Assembly: GCF_011030405.1 (NCBI RefSeq)
Contig: NZ_JAAJTJ010000007.1
Coordinates: 89,948 to 153,947, forward strand
Source of the DNA: Parapedobacter sp. SGR-10
GTDB lineage: Bacteria > Bacteroidota > Bacteroidia > Sphingobacteriales > Sphingobacteriaceae
Reading direction: 5' to 3'
Length of the DNA: 64,000 nucleotides
Both the position numbers and the translations under genes were made by a program. Position 1 is the stretch's first letter, and every line of letters begins with the position of its first letter. The notes beneath the pieces were generated by a model that made no database searches, was not told the origin of the DNA, and was given only the letters and a program-made list of their open reading frames with translations. This document shows, piece by piece, positions 36,151 to 45,411 of this stretch.

Positions 36151-37098
36151 ATGAAAAATATTTGGTTATATACTTGTATGGTAAGCTTCCTTTTCATAGC
36201 TTGTAAAAAGGAAGTAGAACGATCTGCTCCCCATTTTGAAGTGACTACAGAATCGTCCATCTATGCGGTCAATGAGGAGGTCGAATTCAAATTCAGCGGA
36301 GATGCTGATCTGATCAGTTTCTATTCCGGTGAAGTATTGAGTGATTATGCTTTTAAGGATGGAAGAATCGTGGAACAAGGGGAGTTGGCTCTATCCTTTC
36401 AGACAAATGTACAATTCGGTACCCAAGAAAATCAGTTGAGCCTTTTGGCCTCCACAGATTTTAACGGCAAATACCAGTTTGTCGGAGGTATTGATGATGC
36501 CACCTGGATAGATCTTACTCCACTGATTACACTGGCAACGGGCACCACCTATGTGAAATCGAGCGATCCACCTATTGACTTATCAGAAATAGTGGTGGAT
36601 GGTAAACCTCTTTATCTGGCATTTAAGTACACCGTAAAAGATCAGAGAACAACAGGAAACGGCGGGTATGGTGTTGGACGGACTTGGCGGGTACAAGATT
36701 TTTTGTTGACTTCAGAAACGTCTCTTGGCCTGCTTACGCTTGGGAATCTTCTGACCTCAGGATTTCAATTGGTGGACATGAAACCAGACATTGCTCCGGC
36801 GCGTTCGGTTCTATCGCCTACGACGTTAAGCATGGTGGCACATGATCGGACATTGAACAACAGCGAAACCGTTGAATCGGAAAACTGGGCTATCACGAAA
36901 GGCTTTGAAGTGGGTACACAGGATTTAGGTCCGGATAGACCTGTTCCGATCAAGGGAGTTATCGATGCACCGATGAAAAGCTATACATATACCTATACCA
37001 AGCCAGGAAAATATCGGGTCTACTTCGTTGCGTCCAATACGAATATCTACAATAGCTATGAGATTGTGAGAAGTGTGGATATCGAAATCGTAGAATAA
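36151..37098 (+). CDS. DUF5017 domain lipoprotein
   Basis: The 315-residue lipoprotein (Cys18 in FIAC, then KKE) carries the DUF5017 pattern. An N-terminal sandwich has Y-A-V-N-E-E-V-E-F-K-F-S-G followed by SFYSGEVLSDY, and a long jelly-roll-like middle contains a GRTWRVQDFLL block. The C terminus has a PKD-like strand (YTKPGKYRVYFVASNTN). DUF5017 proteins usually follow SusD and are thought to be surface glycan-binding proteins. This gene sits 32 bases after SusD, in that same place. No catalytic residues are evident. Confidence 0.82.
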   Translation: MKNIWLYTCMVSFLFIACKKEVERSAPHFEVTTESSIYAVNEEVEFKFSGDADLISFYSGEVLSDYAFKDGRIVEQGELALSFQTNVQFGTQENQLSLLASTDFNGKYQFVGGIDDATWIDLTPLITLATGTTYVKSSDPPIDLSEIVVDGKPLYLAFKYTVKDQRTTGNGGYGVGRTWRVQDFLLTSETSLGLLTLGNLLTSGFQLVDMKPDIAPARSVLSPTTLSMVAHDRTLNNSETVESENWAITKGFEVGTQDLGPDRPVPIKGVIDAPMKSYTYTYTKPGKYRVYFVASNTNIYNSYEIVRSVDIEIVE

Positions 37099-37110
37099 TC
37101 TATATACTAT

Positions 37111-38487
37111 ATGCGTAATTTATCTGTAATATTCCTAACACTCTGGATATCTGTTGCTGTCGGCAGAACGGACTACCGCGTCCGCACAGCAAGCCAGTTG
37201 GCAACACTAACCCTGAAAGCCGGTGACCGGGTCATATTAGAGCCGGGAGATTGGATCGACCAGGAACTCGTATTCAGGGGAAAAGGTACCCAAGCAGAAC
37301 CTATACGGCTAACGGTCGATATACCGGGAAACGTGGTGCTGACAGGCAATTCATCGCTGGTGATTGATGGCAACTGGTTGGTCGTGGACGGTCTGAGTTT
37401 CAAAGGAGAGAATACTTTATCGCACCATGGCATTCGGTTTTCCGAAGCATCCTCCAACTGCCGGCTGACCAATACGGCAGTGATCGATTATAGCAACAGT
37501 GACCGCAGGATACGGAACAGTTGGATCGTGGTGCTTGGCAAGAAAAATAGGGTAGACCATTGCTATACCGAAGGCAAGACCAATAATGGGCCGACTCTGC
37601 ATGTGGGGCCCACAGCAGACGAAAAAGTGTATAACGGCCCACATGAACACCGTATCGATCATAATTACTTTGCCCATAGACCACCGTTTGGCCGTAACGG
37701 CGCAGAAAGTATAGTGGTCGGCAGTGGCAATTGGTACGAAAAATCGTTTCATACTTTGGTGGAGTTCAACGTATTTGAGCGCTGTGACGGAGAGAGCGAA
37801 GTGATATCGGTCAAAGCAACGAACAATACTATTCGGCACAATCTGTTTTACGAATCAAAAGGAATGCTGTATCTCCGCCACGGAGATGCGAATGTGGTAT
37901 ACGGCAATTATTTTATCGGTAATAACATTAAAGGTTCGGGTGGTGTACATATCATAGGAAAGCATCAGCGGGTTTATGACAATTATTTTTATGGCCTCAC
38001 GAACGGGGTTATCGTCCGGAATGGATGGGAGAAGTCCTGGATATACATACAGGTCGATGATCTGCAGCTTGCCAACAATACATTTATAAGCTGTGAACAG
38101 ACATTGGTATTGGGATGGGACAAAGATGCACGTGCCACGCTTCCAGCCGTCAATAGCCTAGTATCTTCCAATTTATTTGTCTCGAAAGAAGAACCTATCG
38201 TATGGACAAATGAAAATGACCAAAAGGATAACCGCACATTGGTATTCGAAAGCAATGCATCCATCCCTTTAGAAAATGGTGATGCTGCTGTGCTTAAAGC
38301 AAGAAACGGAGCTACGTGGACAAAAAATGAAATTGGAATTTACGGATATGATCGTGTTGACAGTGCGCAAGCAGCCGGTGCGCCTCCTATGTCCGATTCA
38401 TTGAAAGATCTTTTTAAGGCTATTAAAGTCGGCCCTGCATGGATGAAGTTGGAAAAACACTTTTCCATCAAACAGCCTGAAATGTAG
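37111..38487 (+). CDS. Polysaccharide lyase family 6 (alginate lyase/chondroitinase B-like)
   Basis: The 458-residue secreted protein (signal peptide about 1-18) is a right-handed parallel beta-helix of the PL6 family, which cleaves alginate or dermatan sulfate by beta-elimination. The characteristic blocks are present: HHGIRF, the VDHCYTEGKTN turn, HRPPFGRNGAESIVVG, and the catalytic pair Lys235 in ISVKATNNT and Arg256 in LYLRHGD, equivalent to the Lys/Arg base and acid of chondroitinase B. NGAES and GESEVIS supply acidic residues for calcium. It has 12 bases between it and the DUF5017 gene. The substrate is probably a uronic-acid polymer; which one cannot be told. Confidence 0.88.
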   Translation: MRNLSVIFLTLWISVAVGRTDYRVRTASQLATLTLKAGDRVILEPGDWIDQELVFRGKGTQAEPIRLTVDIPGNVVLTGNSSLVIDGNWLVVDGLSFKGENTLSHHGIRFSEASSNCRLTNTAVIDYSNSDRRIRNSWIVVLGKKNRVDHCYTEGKTNNGPTLHVGPTADEKVYNGPHEHRIDHNYFAHRPPFGRNGAESIVVGSGNWYEKSFHTLVEFNVFERCDGESEVISVKATNNTIRHNLFYESKGMLYLRHGDANVVYGNYFIGNNIKGSGGVHIIGKHQRVYDNYFYGLTNGVIVRNGWEKSWIYIQVDDLQLANNTFISCEQTLVLGWDKDARATLPAVNSLVSSNLFVSKEEPIVWTNENDQKDNRTLVFESNASIPLENGDAAVLKARNGATWTKNEIGIYGYDRVDSAQAAGAPPMSDSLKDLFKAIKVGPAWMKLEKHFSIKQPEM

Positions 38488-38542
38488 GCTCAGAACGGAG
38501 ATATATTAAATTAAGTTTTTAACTGTTTATAATATTTTAACG

Positions 38543-39775
38543 ATGAAAAAATTAGGTTTAATGGGATTGTGCGCAATATTTGCGTGGATCTCATGTAAGA
38601 AACAAGAAGTGTTTATGACGGAAGTAATGAGGGCTGGCGGATCGGATACCTCTATTCGTTACGTTGCTCCTGATCCGTTGGGTACGGGTGATGGGATGTC
38701 TGCTGCCAATGCGGCTGATTTTCTGGATTATGACTTTTGGGATGATGTTCAGGACTCTCTGCAAGACCATCCTGTGGTTGTGAAATTTATTGGCGGAAAT
38801 TATGAACGTGCCTACAGTAATAACTCCTTACGTATTGAAAACCGAGGGCACGCAGTCAACAGGCTGACATTGGAAGGTGATTCTTCGGGCAATACGATAT
38901 TCACCGCTGTGGTGACAGCGGGCGTGACCAAGTCGCAATTGGTAAAGGTCATGGACTCACAGAATATTGTCATTCGGAATTTTAATTTTACAGGTGATGG
39001 AAGCATTAATTATGCGCTGTCTATTACGTCGGGACCGGGACAAAATACGGAACGTATCCGTATCGAAAACTGCACATGGAAAGATATGAGAGGGATTGTA
39101 TATGGAGCTACCGGAGCGACACAAGAAGGAACCCATCACGTGACGTTTATCAACTGTGACTTTCGACGTATAGGGCTTAGTGCGGGTTCACACATGATTT
39201 ATAATGCATACGGAGCAAAATATGTCAGTGTAGTAGATTCTTATTTTGAAGACTGTCCGGGCGACTATGTCCGTTTTAGGGATAAGTGTGATTACGGATT
39301 GGTGAAAGGGTGCACATTCTATCACCCACAATACATCCCCGGTATAAAGTATATCAATCTGCCACTCTATAATGATGGTACACCTTTTCCCGGTAATGAA
39401 GAGTTTGCGACCAATTATGCCTTTTTCAATAATTCTTTTTCCAGTGTTTATTTGAATACACACGGCATCGGCTTTATGAACCGGGGGTATAGCCCTCCCC
39501 ACTTGAGCTATTTGTTGACACCTGCTGAAGGGGCGATTCTGGAAACTGGAACTACGGCACAAAAGACCGCATTGATGGAAAATAATTTTATGTTGCTTGC
39601 GGACAGTATCCGGGTGCACAACAACGTATATAGTAAAGTTTATACTGATATACTGCTACGGAGTCTTCCCGATTATGGCGCAACTTCTCTCGGGTATAGC
39701 GGTGGAGGGGATATTGCGGGTACACTACACAATAGCGCTGTACCTTTTTCCTGGGAAAATGAATATAACTTTTAA
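38543..39775 (+). CDS. Right-handed beta-helix lipoprotein, unknown activity
   Basis: This 410-residue lipoprotein (Cys18 in WISC, then KKQE) has regularly spaced coils typical of a parallel beta-helix, such as IVIRNFNFTGD, IRIENCTWKDMRG, VTFINCDFRRIG and VSVVDSYFEDCPGDYVRFRDK. It resembles PL6-type and DUF4957-type beta-helix proteins, but the PL6 Lys/Arg pair is not apparent. It follows the PL6 gene by 55 bases. It may be a surface binding protein or an unassigned lyase. Lack of a known family call is noted. Confidence 0.75.
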   Translation: MKKLGLMGLCAIFAWISCKKQEVFMTEVMRAGGSDTSIRYVAPDPLGTGDGMSAANAADFLDYDFWDDVQDSLQDHPVVVKFIGGNYERAYSNNSLRIENRGHAVNRLTLEGDSSGNTIFTAVVTAGVTKSQLVKVMDSQNIVIRNFNFTGDGSINYALSITSGPGQNTERIRIENCTWKDMRGIVYGATGATQEGTHHVTFINCDFRRIGLSAGSHMIYNAYGAKYVSVVDSYFEDCPGDYVRFRDKCDYGLVKGCTFYHPQYIPGIKYINLPLYNDGTPFPGNEEFATNYAFFNNSFSSVYLNTHGIGFMNRGYSPPHLSYLLTPAEGAILETGTTAQKTALMENNFMLLADSIRVHNNVYSKVYTDILLRSLPDYGATSLGYSGGGDIAGTLHNSAVPFSWENEYNF

Positions 39776-39802
39776 CCAAGATAGGAGATCAAAACCGCTA
39801 TA

Positions 39803-41707
39803 ATGAAACACTATGTGACAGTAGGGAAGAAGTGGAGGTTCTTTCTGACGATAATGTTATTTGGAGTACTTCGGATAGGGATTGTTTTTGGACAACTTCA
39901 AATAGAGAATCTAGGGGAGCCTGTACGTATTGAGGTCCCGATTGAGTTTGTTACGCGTGATACCCGTACAGGAGCTATCGCTTGGGCAGGTTTTGCGGGG
40001 GCAGACCGTTATGGAGTTGTCGGTGTACATATCGCGACCGGTGCCGTAATAGAAGTGGATTTGAGCAAATATGGAAAGACAATCAGACCTGTTCAGTTGT
40101 TTAAATATAGCGATCAACAGCTATTTATGTTTGCCGGCAATCCGGGAAGATTTTTCAAATACGATGTGCCGCAGAAGAAACTTACTCTAATCGGCGAAGC
40201 TACCAAAGCTACTTTCTGGTATAAAAAAGGGTCGGTAATGGGGTGTTCGGGGAATATCTATGTGGGAACATATCCGCATGCTACTGTAGCAGTTTTAAAT
40301 CCAGCATCCAGTACGGTTAGCCTTATAGAACATGTTGGGGATGATGCTTCACTTAATCATGTGGGACAGCCCGCCTGTTCGGATGATGGAATACTGTATT
40401 TCCCTGTTGGAATGCGGGAAGGAAAACTATGGTCGTATAATCCGGCTACTGGCGAAATGCACCAGATTCTTCCTGAGCATCTGCAGACCTATGGGCTGGT
40501 GACACTTTGGAAAAGCGCTGACGGCAAGGTATATGGTAAAAAAGATACTTCCATATTTGTTTGTCATGTATCAGGGATACAACTTGTCGAAAACACAAAA
40601 CCTGTGTCTGCACCGCTCGATAATGAAGTGAATGGAAAGATTGCACTACGGATCGATAAAAATGGACGGTTGATATTGAAGGAGAAAGATACCCGAAAAG
40701 AAACCTATATATCTACATCATTTCGAATGCCGGCAGCAGCCGGATTATTCCGATTAGGGGATGCCCACCAGGGCAAACTCTTTGGAAGTAGTTATCGGCC
40801 GGGTATCACGTTTACATACGATCTCCAGACAGGTCAGTTTGAGGATCTTGGCGTGCTTGCCAATGGGAAGATTCAGGTGTATGACTTTTTATCGCATGAG
40901 CTCGGTCTTTTCATGGCCAGTTATACAGGCGGGCATATTGATTTCTACCCTGCCGGTAAGGAGTTGGTACCTGGAAATAGAAAGCATGTCGTCGGTCTGC
41001 ATGCTACAGAAAACCAGGAACGTAATCGTCAGCTGATGTTGGGGCCGGATGGAATGGTTTACTGTCCGACAGCTCCGATAAAAGGAATGTTGGGCGGGAG
41101 ATTGACACGCATTGATCCGAAAACCTTAGCGGTTAAATCTTACAAGGATACTGAGTTGATTGAACACCAAAGTTACGTCTCGGCAACTGCTGTTCCAGAA
41201 ACGAATGAACTCTTTATTACTTCATCTATCAGGGGAGGAACGGATGCCAAACCAATAGCAAAAGAAGCATTTGTTTTTCTTTGGAATACAAAAACTGAAT
41301 CCGTTAGTTTTCGTACACAACCCCTTCCGGGGGTGTCTTCTTATGGGCGATCATCCCGGGCGAACAATGGTATCATTTATGGATTTTCCGGTAGTCGTTA
41401 TTATGCCTTTGACCCCAGAAAACGTAAGACAGTGTTCACAGGAGTGGTGAAAAGGAAAATAGGAGATGTAAATAGGCATGATGTGCTGTTGTGTGAGAAT
41501 CCAGCGGCTAATGGGCTTATATATGGCGTAGATCCGGTATCAGGAAGTGTCATCACTATCGATCCTAAAGATCATCGGATCAATATTGTTGGAAGTGATC
41601 CTTCACTCATAGGTACACGGTTTGTCGAGATTTATCCCGATGGTTACTTGTATTATGGTCACAATGCTTCGTTGATGCGTCTGCGTGTATCAGATGATAT
41701 CAACTGA
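39803..41707 (+). CDS. Secreted beta-propeller-like protein A, unknown function
   Basis: The 634-residue protein has a Sec signal peptide (about 13-30, ending VFGQ) and repeating blade-like segments: GCSGNIYVGTYPHATVAVLNP, DDGILYFPVG, ADGKVYGKKD, DGMVYC, NGIIYGF, NGLIYGVDP and DGYLYYGHNA. This pattern suggests a seven- or eight-bladed propeller. It is a close paralogue of the protein at 43452, with shared blocks such as FVTRD, AWAGF, GEATKATFW, KGMLGG and YTGGHID. I recognise no established family. Propeller-fold polysaccharide lyases (for example PL22, PL24 or PL25) are one possibility, given the PL6 gene nearby. It lies directly before an FAD oxidoreductase. Confidence 0.78.
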   Translation: MKHYVTVGKKWRFFLTIMLFGVLRIGIVFGQLQIENLGEPVRIEVPIEFVTRDTRTGAIAWAGFAGADRYGVVGVHIATGAVIEVDLSKYGKTIRPVQLFKYSDQQLFMFAGNPGRFFKYDVPQKKLTLIGEATKATFWYKKGSVMGCSGNIYVGTYPHATVAVLNPASSTVSLIEHVGDDASLNHVGQPACSDDGILYFPVGMREGKLWSYNPATGEMHQILPEHLQTYGLVTLWKSADGKVYGKKDTSIFVCHVSGIQLVENTKPVSAPLDNEVNGKIALRIDKNGRLILKEKDTRKETYISTSFRMPAAAGLFRLGDAHQGKLFGSSYRPGITFTYDLQTGQFEDLGVLANGKIQVYDFLSHELGLFMASYTGGHIDFYPAGKELVPGNRKHVVGLHATENQERNRQLMLGPDGMVYCPTAPIKGMLGGRLTRIDPKTLAVKSYKDTELIEHQSYVSATAVPETNELFITSSIRGGTDAKPIAKEAFVFLWNTKTESVSFRTQPLPGVSSYGRSSRANNGIIYGFSGSRYYAFDPRKRKTVFTGVVKRKIGDVNRHDVLLCENPAANGLIYGVDPVSGSVITIDPKDHRINIVGSDPSLIGTRFVEIYPDGYLYYGHNASLMRLRVSDDIN

Positions 41708-41732
41708 AAGAAATAATTAACGAATACAGAAA

Positions 41733-43451
41733 ATGAAAAGAAGAAATTTTATTGGACTTGCCGGTACTGTAGGTGGCTTACTTTCGACTTTCCCAAATAC
41801 ATTGTTTGGTAACGATAAGCTTATTTACGATAAATATGGAAAACGAAGTGATCGGCAGGAACTTACAGCGGATGTAGTGATTGCCGGAGGAGGCTTAGGG
41901 GGTGTTGCTGCGGCATTGTCTGCCCTTCGGAATGGATTGCGAGTCATCCTTGCTGAAGAAACGGATTGGATTGGGGGGCAGCTTACGCAGCAGGGAGTCC
42001 CTCCGGATGAGCATCGGTGGATTGAATCCCATGGCGCTACAAAATCATACCGGGATTTCCGGGACGGTATCAGGACATATTATAAAAAGTATTATCCACT
42101 GACGGAAGCCTCTGCCAAGAATCCTCTTCTCAATCCGGGAAATGGATCAGTCTCAAAGTTATGTCATGAGCCACGGGTAGCTTTGGCCGTCATGTACGAA
42201 ATGCTCAGCCCGTACATAAGTAATGGTAAGCTACTTGTCTTGTTGGAACATAAAACTATAGCCGCGGAGGTCACGGGCAATAAAGTTAATGCCCTGAAAG
42301 TCCATAACAGAAGAGAAGGACAGGTATATATGCTACATGCACCTTATTTTGTAGATGCTACAGAGCTTGGCGACCTTCTACCAATGACAGGAACAGAGCA
42401 TGTGCGTGGAGCAGAATCAAAGTCTCAGACTCGTGAAATTCACGCTGCAGATATAGCTGACCCTGAAAATCAACAGGCATTTACGGTTTGTTTTGCTATG
42501 GATTATGTAAAGGGAAAAGATTTTGTGATCGAAAAACCCGAAATGTATGATTTTTGGAAGAATCATGTACCGCCACTCACGCCATCGTGGTCTGGAAAAT
42601 TATTGGACCTGAAATATTCAAAACCGGCAACATTGGTACCTGCTGAACTGGGTTTTCATCCAGAAGGACATGTCGGCAAGACGCTGAATTTATGGAATTA
42701 CAGACGTATTATAGACAAAAATAATTTTGAACCCGGCTTTTACGATGGCGATATTACGATTGTAAATTGGCCCCAAAATGACTACATGTTGGGTAATCTC
42801 GATGGTTCCGAAGAAGAGTTTAATTTCCATGTCTACCGTGCCAAACAGCTTAGTCTTTCCTTGCTATACTGGTTGCAGACTGAGGCTCCCAGGCCTGAAG
42901 GTGGGTATGGATGGCCCGGTTTGCGCTTGAGGGGTGATATCATGGGTACGGAAGATGGTATGGCCAAATACCCATACGTACGGGAATCGAGACGTATTGA
43001 AGCCTTATTTACTGTATTGGAGGAACATGTCGGAAAAGAGAACCGTGGTTTGGTGCTAGGGAAGAAGTCTGGTTACGAAGCCGCTGATTTCTATGATAGT
43101 GTGGGGATTGGATCGTATCATATCGATCTTCACCCAAGTAGTAAAGGCAATAATTACATTGACTTTCCTTCTTTGCCTTTTCAGATACCTCTGGGGGCAT
43201 TGATACCCAAAAGGATGGAAAATCTTTTGCCTGCTAATAAAAATATTGGTACGACCCATGTGACGAATGGCTGTTATCGCCTCCACCCGGTGGAATGGAG
43301 CATTGGTGAAGCAGTAGGTCTGCTTGTATTCCAGGCGTTGAAAAAAGGTATTCTTCCGCGAGATATACGGGAGGGTAGATCAGAACTCGCTACTTTTCAA
43401 GAATTGGTTCGCAAGCAGGGGATTGATACTAAATGGCCCACTAATCAATAA
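41733..43451 (+). CDS. FAD-dependent oxidoreductase (PF12831-like), Tat-type signal
   Basis: The 572-residue protein begins KRRNFIGLAGTVGGLL, a twin-arginine signal, which fits export of a folded flavoprotein. The FAD-binding site VVIAGGGLGGVAAALSA is at 48-64, followed by EETDWIGGQLTQQGV, typical of the FAD_oxidored family. Near the C terminus, LLPANKNIGTTHVTNGCYRLHP and WSIGEAVGLL match the second flavin-contacting region. The family is frequent in glycan loci but its reaction is mostly unknown. The stop codon directly abuts the start of the second propeller gene, which argues for a joint role. Confidence 0.85.
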   Translation: MKRRNFIGLAGTVGGLLSTFPNTLFGNDKLIYDKYGKRSDRQELTADVVIAGGGLGGVAAALSALRNGLRVILAEETDWIGGQLTQQGVPPDEHRWIESHGATKSYRDFRDGIRTYYKKYYPLTEASAKNPLLNPGNGSVSKLCHEPRVALAVMYEMLSPYISNGKLLVLLEHKTIAAEVTGNKVNALKVHNRREGQVYMLHAPYFVDATELGDLLPMTGTEHVRGAESKSQTREIHAADIADPENQQAFTVCFAMDYVKGKDFVIEKPEMYDFWKNHVPPLTPSWSGKLLDLKYSKPATLVPAELGFHPEGHVGKTLNLWNYRRIIDKNNFEPGFYDGDITIVNWPQNDYMLGNLDGSEEEFNFHVYRAKQLSLSLLYWLQTEAPRPEGGYGWPGLRLRGDIMGTEDGMAKYPYVRESRRIEALFTVLEEHVGKENRGLVLGKKSGYEAADFYDSVGIGSYHIDLHPSSKGNNYIDFPSLPFQIPLGALIPKRMENLLPANKNIGTTHVTNGCYRLHPVEWSIGEAVGLLVFQALKKGILPRDIREGRSELATFQELVRKQGIDTKWPTNQ

Positions 43452-45374
43452 ATGAACAACAGATATAGCGTGATAAAATTGGAAACGATGAAAGAGAAAT
43501 TGAGATTGTGCCTCACCCTGTTAGTCTTTGGTATATTACAGGTCAGTATTGCTTTGGGGCAGCTTCAGACAGAACATCTCGGTAAGCCGGTACGTACGGC
43601 TGTCCCGATTGAATTTGTGACCAGGGATAGTCAGACAGGAACCATCGCCTGGGCAGGTTTTGTCGGAGCAGAACGCTACGGTGTAGTCGGTATACATACG
43701 GAGACTGGTGATGTGACAGAGATTGATCTTAGGAGCTACGGAGAGACCAGTACAGCGGTGCTCATATTCAAACATAGTGATCGGCAGCTCTTTATATTTG
43801 CCGGTCATCCCGGAAGGTTTTTTCGATACGATATCCCCTTAAAAAAACTGACTCCTATAGGTGAAGCGACAAAGGCGACTTTCTGGCATAAGAACAGTAT
43901 TACCTCGGGAAAAGATGATCATATCTATGTGGGCACCTATCCCGATGCCACTGTCGTGTCACTAAATCCACAAACCGGAGTGGTTAAAACAATTGAGGAG
44001 GTTGCTGTAGACCGTACGCTTCAGCACGTCGGTCGGCCCCAATGTGCTGATGATGGAATACTTTACATTCCGATAGGTATGAAAAAAGGACAATTGTGGT
44101 CTTATAATTTGGTCAGTGGAGAGAAGCGGCAGATCCTTCCAGAATCTTTACAGACATATGGTTATCCGGTATTGTGGAAAGGTGAAGATGGAAAGGTATA
44201 TGGTAAGAAAGATACGACAGTGTTTGTGTGCAGTGTATCCGGTGTACAGCCCGTTCACCGAGTCCAGCCCGTTGCCGAAATTCCGGATAATGAAGCGAAC
44301 GGTAAAGTTGCTTCGCAGATAGATAGATACGGAAGATTGATCTTAAGGGATAAACAGACCAGGAAACGGATCGAAATCCAAACTTCTTTTCAAAATCCGG
44401 AAGCAGGACTTTACAAGTTAGGAGATGTTCGGGATGGCAAATTGTATGGAAGCAGTTACAAACCAGGGAATACGTTTACGTTCGACCTTCGGACAGGAAA
44501 ATTTGAAGATCTTGGCATTTTAACATCCGGTAGAATTCAGGTATACGACTATCTCTCTCACGAAAGTGGGATTTTTATGAGCAGCTATACAGGTGGTCAT
44601 ATTGATCTATATCCAGCAGGTCAGGAACTGATTGCGAAAAATCGCAAACATATTGTTAACCTTCACGCAACAGAAAACCAAGAGCGCCCACGTCAAATGG
44701 TCACAGGTCCTGATGGTATGGTCTATTGTATCAGTATTCCGTTGAAAGGCATGCTGGGAGGATGCTTGACGCGTGTTGATCCGAAAACTCTCGCAGTGAC
44801 TTCCTATAAGGATACGGAACTGATTCCACATCAAAGTTATACTTCGGTCATACCCGTGCCAGAAAAAGGAGAACTCTTTATTACTTCTTCTGTAGGAGGA
44901 GGTACTGGTGCCAAGCCTCTTGCGAAGGAAGCTTATGTGTTTCTCTGGGATACAAAAGCGCACTCGATAAGCTTTCGTGCCCAACCACTGCCCGGTGTTA
45001 GTTCTTATGGAAATGCCACCAAGGCATCCAATGGGGTTATATACGGGTTTGCTAAAAATCAATATTATGCGTTTGATACGCAACAACGCAAGACTATTTT
45101 TACGGGAACATTGCCAAATGCGGAGGCAACTACAGATATACATGTTATTTTTTGTAAGTATCCCGCGCCGAATGGTATGTTGTATGGTGTAGACGTAAAA
45201 TCGGGCCGTATTTTTTTCATAAACCCTGCAGATCATAGTATTCATATAGTTGGTAGGGATGCCACCCTTAAGGATACCAGATTCGCGCGGGTTTATCAAG
45301 ACGGCTACCTTTACTATGGTTATCATGCCGCTTTAATGCGTGTAAAAGTTTCTGATCCTGGAATCATAAATTAA
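43452..45374 (+). CDS. Secreted beta-propeller-like protein B, paralogue of A
   Basis: The ATG follows the previous stop codon without any gap. A second ATG at 43488 gives a more compact signal peptide (EKLRLCLTLLVFGILQVSIALGQ minus its ends) and may be the true start. The mature 600-residue protein aligns with that at 39803 along its whole length, with shared blocks FVTRD, TIAWAGF, VGTYPDATVVSLNP, ENQER, KGMLGG and VDPKTLAV. Both lack a lipobox. The pair arose by duplication; since the FAD gene lies between them, the duplicated unit may have been propeller plus oxidoreductase. Function is unknown. Confidence 0.78.
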   Translation: MNNRYSVIKLETMKEKLRLCLTLLVFGILQVSIALGQLQTEHLGKPVRTAVPIEFVTRDSQTGTIAWAGFVGAERYGVVGIHTETGDVTEIDLRSYGETSTAVLIFKHSDRQLFIFAGHPGRFFRYDIPLKKLTPIGEATKATFWHKNSITSGKDDHIYVGTYPDATVVSLNPQTGVVKTIEEVAVDRTLQHVGRPQCADDGILYIPIGMKKGQLWSYNLVSGEKRQILPESLQTYGYPVLWKGEDGKVYGKKDTTVFVCSVSGVQPVHRVQPVAEIPDNEANGKVASQIDRYGRLILRDKQTRKRIEIQTSFQNPEAGLYKLGDVRDGKLYGSSYKPGNTFTFDLRTGKFEDLGILTSGRIQVYDYLSHESGIFMSSYTGGHIDLYPAGQELIAKNRKHIVNLHATENQERPRQMVTGPDGMVYCISIPLKGMLGGCLTRVDPKTLAVTSYKDTELIPHQSYTSVIPVPEKGELFITSSVGGGTGAKPLAKEAYVFLWDTKAHSISFRAQPLPGVSSYGNATKASNGVIYGFAKNQYYAFDTQQRKTIFTGTLPNAEATTDIHVIFCKYPAPNGMLYGVDVKSGRIFFINPADHSIHIVGRDATLKDTRFARVYQDGYLYYGYHAALMRVKVSDPGIIN

Positions 45375-45411
45375 AGAGAAATACCTATCATAACATAAAT
45401 TATATAAACAA

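Noticed and set aside
44607..45326. Minus-strand frame of 239 codons opposite propeller B
   Set aside because: The plus-strand protein is confirmed by its paralogue at 39803; the antisense frame has no features.
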